Shown here piece after piece: positions 4,169 through 8,636 of a stretch of 8,636 nucleotides of DNA (the first letter of the stretch is position 1; each line of letters begins with the position of its first letter). The stretch lies in assembly GCA_902493755.1 (NCBI GenBank), contig CABURF010000031.1, positions 1 through 8,636 of the forward strand. Reading direction: 5' to 3'. The notes beneath the pieces were generated by a model. The model had not been told where the DNA came from. It saw only the letters and a list, made by a program, of their open reading frames with translations, and ran no database searches. This stretch comes from an uncultured Coriobacteriia bacterium (GTDB taxonomy: Bacteria > Actinomycetota > Coriobacteriia > Coriobacteriales > QAMH01). The position numbers and the translations under genes are program-made.

Positions 4169-6574
4169 CTATTCGCCCGCGAGCGAGTCGAGGTAGGCGC
4201 GCTCGCGGGTGAGCGCGACGTTGAAGAGCACGTTGAAGAGCACGGTGATGAACAGCGCGGCAGCGATCGTGGCGACGGCCATCTCGCCCGTAAGCGGCAC
4301 GAGCATGAAGACGGGGCCAAAGACGAATATGCCGAGCAACAGTCCCGCGAGAATGACGACAAGCAGTGCCGTACGTATGTAATTGAAGGGAATCGAAAGG
4401 CGTATGACGAGGTTGACACCCGAGACGCAGGTCAAGACGACGCACATCGTCGAGAACTGATCCTGGGAGTGACCAGTCACAAAACAGAATATGACGGCAA
4501 TGACGACCGAGGTTATGACGCAAACGGCTCCCGGTATGGCACGCGTGATGACGTTGCGCAGAAACTCGCCGCGAATGAGGTCGCGATTGGGCTCGAGCGC
4601 AAGGACAAAGGACGGGATGCCCACGGTGAAGGCATCGATGAGCGTGAGCTGAATGGTCACGAAGGGATAGTTATAGCTCACGATGAAGATAAACATGAGC
4701 GACATGACAACAGAGAAGATCGTCTTGACGAGAAACAGCGAGCCCGACCGCTGCAGGTTGTTGATGGAGCGACGACCTTCGGCGACGACGGGCGGCATCG
4801 AGGCGAAGTCATCATCGAGCAATATGAGTTGGGCGATGCTGCGCGCGGCATCCGACCCTGTGCCCATGGCGACCGAGCAATCCGCCGCATGCAGCGCGAG
4901 GACGTCGTTCACGCCATCGCCGGTCATGGCGACGGTATGGCCTTGATCCTGCAGCGCCACGACGAGCTGCTTTTTCTGCGCGGGACTCACGCGTCCGAAG
5001 ACACGACAGGTGCGCGCCGCCTCGCGCAGTTCCTCTTCGGTGGTCACGGTGCTCATATCGATGCATCTGTCGGCATCGGGCACGCCCACGGAAGCAGCGA
5101 TGTTCGACACCGTCTCGACCGCGTCACCACTGATGATGTTGATGCGCACACCTTGTTGCTTGAAGTAGTCGAGCGTCTGGGCTGCCGTGGGACGCACGCG
5201 ATCGCGGATGAAGATGAGCGCAAGCGGCTCGACCGGCCCAACGATCTCATCTTCCTTGTCGAAGTCGGCGACCTTGGCGAGCACGAGTACGCGACGCACA
5301 CCTGCGAGCCGCTCGATCTTCTCGAGTACCTCGGGCAACTCGTCAGATCCCTTCAAGACGAATTCGGCCGCACCCATGGCATAGTTGCCAGCATCGCTGC
5401 CATAGCAGACACCCGAATACTTGCGCTCGGAGGAAAACGGCACATAACGCGTTTCACCCTGCACGGCCTTGGGGGCATCGGGACGCTCTTCGAGCCCGGT
5501 GATGTAGGCCTTGATGGCCTTGGCGGTCTCGTTATCGTCCTTCGAGAGCGCATCAAGTGCGACGAGCGCGTGCAAGGCATCGTCATAAGACACGCCATCG
5601 AAGGGAATGACCTCGTCGACGTCCATCTCGCCCGTGGTGATGGTACCCGTCTTGTCGAGGCACACAACATCGACGCGAGCGAGCGTCTCGACGCAGTACA
5701 GCTCCTGGACGAGTACCTTGTGCTGCGCGAGGCGAATGACGCTCACGGCAAGCACGGCCGAGGTCAACAGGATGAGCCCCTGCGGAATCATCCCGACGAG
5801 CGCTGCCGAGGTGTGCAGGATCGCGGAATCGATCGTACCGCCGCCAAGCCAACACTCCTTGATGACGAGTGCGGTACCGAGGGGCACGATAAGCACGGTG
5901 ACGAACTTGATGATCTTGCGCAGCGACTCCATGATGTCGGAACGCACCTTGCGATAGACCTTGGCTTCGTTGTTGATTTTTGTCGCGTAGTTGTCCGCAC
6001 CCACGGCGGTGACACGCGCGATGCAGGAACCAGAACTGATGAAGCTTCCGGAATACAGCTCGTCGCCCACCTTTTTTGGCACGAGGTCCGCCTCGCCCGT
6101 GAGCAGGCTCTCGTTAGCGCTGCACGAGCCCTCGATAACCTCGCAATCCGAAGGCACCTGGTCGCCACGCTCGAGCATGATGACGTCATCGAGGACGATC
6201 TGGTCGAGCATGATGTTTATTTGCCTGCCATCACGAATGACGTGCGCCTTGGATGAGGTGATGACCGAGAGGCGATCGATGGTGAGCTTGGAGCGCACCT
6301 CCTGGTAGATGCCGATGACGATGTTGCAGATGATGATCGCCATGAACAGGAGGTTGCGATACGAACCCGTCCAAAAGATGGCGATGGCAAGGATGATGTT
6401 GACGAGGTTGAAGAGCGTGCAGATATTATCGCGCACAATACGCGGGATGCTGCGTGTATGCACATCGGCGTTCTCGTTGACTTTGCCGGCGGCGATACGC
6501 TCGTTGACTTCTGCCGTGCTCAGACCCTGTATAGGCTGCATGTGTTGCTGCATGTGTTGCTGCGTCTCTTCCAT
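4169..6574 (-). CDS. CtpE-like cation-transporting P-type ATPase
   Basis: P-type ATPase of 801 residues from the ATG at 6574, moving a cation across the membrane by ATP-driven phospho-aspartate cycling. The order is: short N-terminus, helices M1-M2 (about 55-90), actuator domain with TGEA (159-162), M3-M4 (about 220-285), phosphorylation site CLDKTGT with Asp307, nucleotide domain with KG at 408-409, hinge TGDGVND (551-557), then about six more helices to 790. The stretches around GDGVND, LALEPN and PFVTIQLTLIDAFTVGIP match the CtpE branch; mycobacterial CtpE is reported as a Ca2+ uptake pump, but the substrate here is not proven. There is no CPx motif, which argues against a heavy-metal P1B pump. 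In M4 the usual PEGL reads PQGL (Gln265), a loss of a cation-site carboxylate. The N-terminus has a QQHM repeat. An in-frame GTG at 6607 lies next to the clpB terminator and before the -10 box, so I prefer ATG 6574. Another member of the broader P2-type group is the alternative. Confidence 0.9.
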   Translation of the reverse strand: MEETQQHMQQHMQPIQGLSTAEVNERIAAGKVNENADVHTRSIPRIVRDNICTLFNLVNIILAIAIFWTGSYRNLLFMAIIICNIVIGIYQEVRSKLTIDRLSVITSSKAHVIRDGRQINIMLDQIVLDDVIMLERGDQVPSDCEVIEGSCSANESLLTGEADLVPKKVGDELYSGSFISSGSCIARVTAVGADNYATKINNEAKVYRKVRSDIMESLRKIIKFVTVLIVPLGTALVIKECWLGGGTIDSAILHTSAALVGMIPQGLILLTSAVLAVSVIRLAQHKVLVQELYCVETLARVDVVCLDKTGTITTGEMDVDEVIPFDGVSYDDALHALVALDALSKDDNETAKAIKAYITGLEERPDAPKAVQGETRYVPFSSERKYSGVCYGSDAGNYAMGAAEFVLKGSDELPEVLEKIERLAGVRRVLVLAKVADFDKEDEIVGPVEPLALIFIRDRVRPTAAQTLDYFKQQGVRINIISGDAVETVSNIAASVGVPDADRCIDMSTVTTEEELREAARTCRVFGRVSPAQKKQLVVALQDQGHTVAMTGDGVNDVLALHAADCSVAMGTGSDAARSIAQLILLDDDFASMPPVVAEGRRSINNLQRSGSLFLVKTIFSVVMSLMFIFIVSYNYPFVTIQLTLIDAFTVGIPSFVLALEPNRDLIRGEFLRNVITRAIPGAVCVITSVVIAVIFCFVTGHSQDQFSTMCVVLTCVSGVNLVIRLSIPFNYIRTALLVVILAGLLLGIFVFGPVFMLVPLTGEMAVATIAAALFITVLFNVLFNVALTRERAYLDSLAGE
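6537..6563 (-). repeat. Short 12-bp tandem repeat in the ATPase N-terminus
   Basis: CAGCAACACATG is repeated twice in tandem, followed by a further CAG, and encodes the QQHM repeats near residue 5-13 of the P-type ATPase. It may be a slippage-prone duplication; the reading frame is kept because the unit is 12 bp. Confidence 0.6.
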
Positions 6575-6581
6575 ACGCTCG

Positions 6582-6587
6582 ATAATA
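6582..6587 (-). promoter_or_regulatory. Putative -10 box of the P-type ATPase gene (leaderless)
   Basis: TATTAT ends 7 nt before the ATG at 6574, placing the predicted RNA start at or next to the start codon. No Shine-Dalgarno is present, and no good -35 hexamer is seen at normal spacing. The clpB terminator lies just upstream, so the gene needs its own promoter. Confidence 0.4.
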
Positions 6588-6610
6588 ACAGTAAAGATTG
6601 TCCCCACATG

Positions 6611-6645
6611 AAAAAGGGAGCCAACTTCAAAAACTGGCTCCCTTT
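6611..6645 (-). terminator. Intrinsic terminator of clpB
   Basis: An 11-bp perfect stem (arms 6645-6635 and 6623-6613, core GGGAGCCA/TGGCTCCC) with an 11-nt loop is followed in the minus direction by TTTTT, shared with the stem end. It begins 32 nt after the clpB stop and separates the chaperone gene from the ATPase. Confidence 0.85.
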
Positions 6646-6677
6646 CTACATAGTTTGCTCACATCTTCGAGCCGTCG

Positions 6678-8636
6678 TTACTCTCCGATCGTCACGGTGT
6701 AGTCGCCGTCCTCGTCGAGGTCGATGGTAATCGTATCACCCTCCTGCAGATGGCCGGAAACCATCTCGTTGGCGACGCGATCGACAACCTCGTGCTGAAT
6801 GAGGCGCTTGAGCGGGCGCGCGCCGAAGAGCGGGTCGAACCCGTCAAGCGACAGGCGCTCCAGCACGGCGGGCGTAAGCTCGAGCGTGATGCGACGCTCG
6901 GCCAGACGCTCGCGCACCTTCTCGAGCTGCAGTTCGACGATCTTCTCGAGGTGCTCCATATCGAGCGAGGTGAACGTGATGATCTCGTCGATACGGTTGA
7001 GGAACTCGGGCCTGAAGGACTGGCGCAGGGCGTTCTGGATGGCAGTATCCATCGCGTCCTTGTCGCCCGTCTCCATGAACTCCTGGATGAACTGCGAGCC
7101 AAGGTTGCTCGTCATGATGATGATCGAGTTCTTGAAGCTCACGACACGTCCCTGGCCATCGGTCAGACGACCGTCATCGAGCACCTGTAGCAACACGTTG
7201 AAGACATCCGGATGCGCTTTCTCGATCTCGTCGAGCAGGATGACCGAATACGGGTGCCTGCGCACGGCCTCGGTGAGCTGGCCACCTTCCTCGTAGCCAA
7301 CATATCCCGGGGGCGCGCCGATGAGACGCTGCACGCTGAACTTCTCCATGTACTCGGACATGTCGATGCGCACCATCGCGCGCTCGTCGTCGAAGAGCGC
7401 CTCCGCGAGCGCCTTGGTGAGCTCGGTCTTGCCCACACCCGTGGGGCCGAGGAACAAGAAGCTGCCAATGGGCCTGTCCGGATCGGAAAGACCGCTGCGG
7501 CTGCGCCTGATGGCCCCTGCGACCGCATGCACGGCCTCCTCCTGGCCGATGACGCGTCCATGCAGGGTGTCCTCGAGACCGACGAGCTTGGCCATCTCAC
7601 CTTCCATCATCTTGCTCACGGGCACGCCCGTCCAGCTGCTCACGACATCGGCGATGTCCTCGGCGGTAACTTCCTCCTTGAGGATACTGTCATCATCCTG
7701 GGACGCCTCGAGCACGGCCGTTGCCTCCTCGAGCTCCGCCTTGAGTTGCGGAATCCTGCCAAAGCGAATCTCGGATGCCGCCACGAGGTCACCCTCGCGC
7801 GTGCAACGATCCTCGTCATTTTGCGCCTGGTCTATCTCCGCCTTGATCTCGCGTACGCGGTTGATGGCGTCCTTCTGGTTGGACCACTCGGCACGCAGTT
7901 TGTCGAGCTCTTGCTGTTGCTCGGCAATCTGGCCACGCAGCTCCTCGAGCCTCTGCTTGGAAAGCTCGTCGTCCTCCTTCATGAGCGCCTGCTCCTCGAT
8001 CTGCATCTGCGTGAGCATGCGATCGAGTAGGTCAATCTCCATCGGGGACGAGTCGATCTCCATGCGCAGGCGGCTACCCGCCTCGTCTACGAGGTCGATG
8101 GCCTTGTCTGGCAGGAAGCGATCCGTGATGTAGCGGTTGGACAGCTGGGCTGCGGCCACAATGGCCGAGTCCTGGATGCGTACGCCGTGATGGATCTCGT
8201 ACTTCTCCTTGATGCCGCGCAGAATCGAAACCGTTTCCTCGACGGAAGGCTCGCTTACCATGACAGGCTGGAACCTACGCTCGAGTGCGGAATCCTTCTC
8301 GATGTACTTGCGGTACTCGTTAAGCGTGGTCGCACCGATGGCATGCAGCTCGCCACGCGCCAGGGCAGGCTTGAGCATGTTACCCGCATCGAGCGAGCCC
8401 TCGCTCGCGCCAGCGCCCACGATGGTATGCAGCTCATCGATGAACAGAATGATATTGCCATCGGACTGCTCGACCTCGCGCAGCACCGCCTTGAGACGAT
8501 CCTCGAACTCGCCGCGATACTTGGCGCCCGCGACCATGGAACCCAGATCGAGCGCCACGATCTCCTTGTTGAGCAGCGTCGAGGGAACGTCACCCGCAAC
8601 GATGCGCTGGGCGAGGCCCTCGACGATAGCCGTCTT
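6678..8636 (-). CDS. clpB: ClpB disaggregase (Hsp104/ClpB AAA+ chaperone), C-terminal 652 residues
   Basis: Hexameric AAA+ chaperone of the cytoplasm that, with DnaK, threads and solubilises aggregated proteins. The window cuts it right after the GVG of the first Walker A, so the visible part begins KTAIVEGLAQRI, about residue 212 in E. coli ClpB numbering; the N-domain is missing. Seen in order (visible numbering): pore loop AKYRGEF (38-44), Walker B IILFIDE (62-68), arginine-finger region ALERRF (117-122), a long charged coiled-coil middle domain (about 196-316), second Walker A GPTGVGKT (397-404), pore loop GYVGYEEGG (445-453), Walker B VILLDE (465-470) and the D2 small domain, ending TVTIGE. 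The middle domain and the absence of an IGF/IGL ClpP-binding loop in the D2 part separate it from ClpA and ClpC. The frame is intact and followed by a terminator. Its regulatory region lies outside the window. Confidence 0.97.
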   Translation of the reverse strand, partial: KTAIVEGLAQRIVAGDVPSTLLNKEIVALDLGSMVAGAKYRGEFEDRLKAVLREVEQSDGNIILFIDELHTIVGAGASEGSLDAGNMLKPALARGELHAIGATTLNEYRKYIEKDSALERRFQPVMVSEPSVEETVSILRGIKEKYEIHHGVRIQDSAIVAAAQLSNRYITDRFLPDKAIDLVDEAGSRLRMEIDSSPMEIDLLDRMLTQMQIEEQALMKEDDELSKQRLEELRGQIAEQQQELDKLRAEWSNQKDAINRVREIKAEIDQAQNDEDRCTREGDLVAASEIRFGRIPQLKAELEEATAVLEASQDDDSILKEEVTAEDIADVVSSWTGVPVSKMMEGEMAKLVGLEDTLHGRVIGQEEAVHAVAGAIRRSRSGLSDPDRPIGSFLFLGPTGVGKTELTKALAEALFDDERAMVRIDMSEYMEKFSVQRLIGAPPGYVGYEEGGQLTEAVRRHPYSVILLDEIEKAHPDVFNVLLQVLDDGRLTDGQGRVVSFKNSIIIMTSNLGSQFIQEFMETGDKDAMDTAIQNALRQSFRPEFLNRIDEIITFTSLDMEHLEKIVELQLEKVRERLAERRITLELTPAVLERLSLDGFDPLFGARPLKRLIQHEVVDRVANEMVSGHLQEGDTITIDLDEDGDYTVTIGE

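Noticed and set aside
4469..6256. 595-codon plus-strand open frame opposite the P-type ATPase
   Set aside because: Charged, low-complexity composition with no recognisable motif, while the minus strand carries all P-type ATPase motifs.
6575..6607. GTG at 6607 as start of the P-type ATPase (11 residues longer)
   Set aside because: It sits immediately after the clpB terminator hairpin and upstream of the likely -10 box; no Shine-Dalgarno.
1..8636. CRISPR arrays, tRNA/rRNA genes, insertion sequences, phage genes
   Set aside because: None seen: no regularly spaced repeats, cloverleaf, transposase or terminal inverted repeats. The window is almost fully covered by chromosomal-type genes.

Overview
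The window is GC-rich. All genes I can support lie on the minus strand, so transcription runs from high to low coordinates. The long plus-strand open frames are antisense shadows. A CtpE-like P-type ATPase, a ClpB chaperone, tandem TrkH transporters and two SD-less starts placed directly after a -10 box suggest an actinobacterium. Coriobacteriia is a guess from general resemblance, not a demonstrated assignment.

Layout in transcription order. (1) clpB enters at the right edge. It is cut inside the first Walker A motif and ends at 6678 with a convincing intrinsic terminator (6611-6645). (2) A CtpE-like cation P-type ATPase (6574-4169) starts 7 nt after a TATTAT box and has no Shine-Dalgarno. 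(3) A gap of about 86 bp holds a perfect 15-bp inverted repeat and a TATAAT box. (4) A TrkH potassium-transporter protein (4082-1887) continues in frame into a signal-peptide-like segment, a predicted extracytoplasmic OB-fold-like domain and a final membrane helix. (5) A 58-bp gap carries a small hairpin, another TATAAT box and a very strong Shine-Dalgarno. (6) A 45-codon single-helix membrane protein follows (1828-1691). (7) A second, diverged TrkH comes next (1647-169), whose start is problematic. (8) A secreted protein overlaps its stop by 4 bp (ATGA) and runs off the left edge.

Taken together, everything below clpB looks like an ion-homeostasis block: one cation-pumping ATPase and two K+/Na+ channel-like Trk subunits. 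Each trkH is followed by an exported segment. In one case it is fused in frame with the transporter; in the other it is a separate, translationally coupled gene. No TrkA/RCK regulatory subunit is visible. It may lie outside the window.

The most notable items are the TrkH/signal-peptide/OB-fold fusion, the 45-aa membrane protein, the missing canonical start codon of the second trkH, two apparently leaderless promoters, and the 33-bp dyad next to the fusion gene's promoter.
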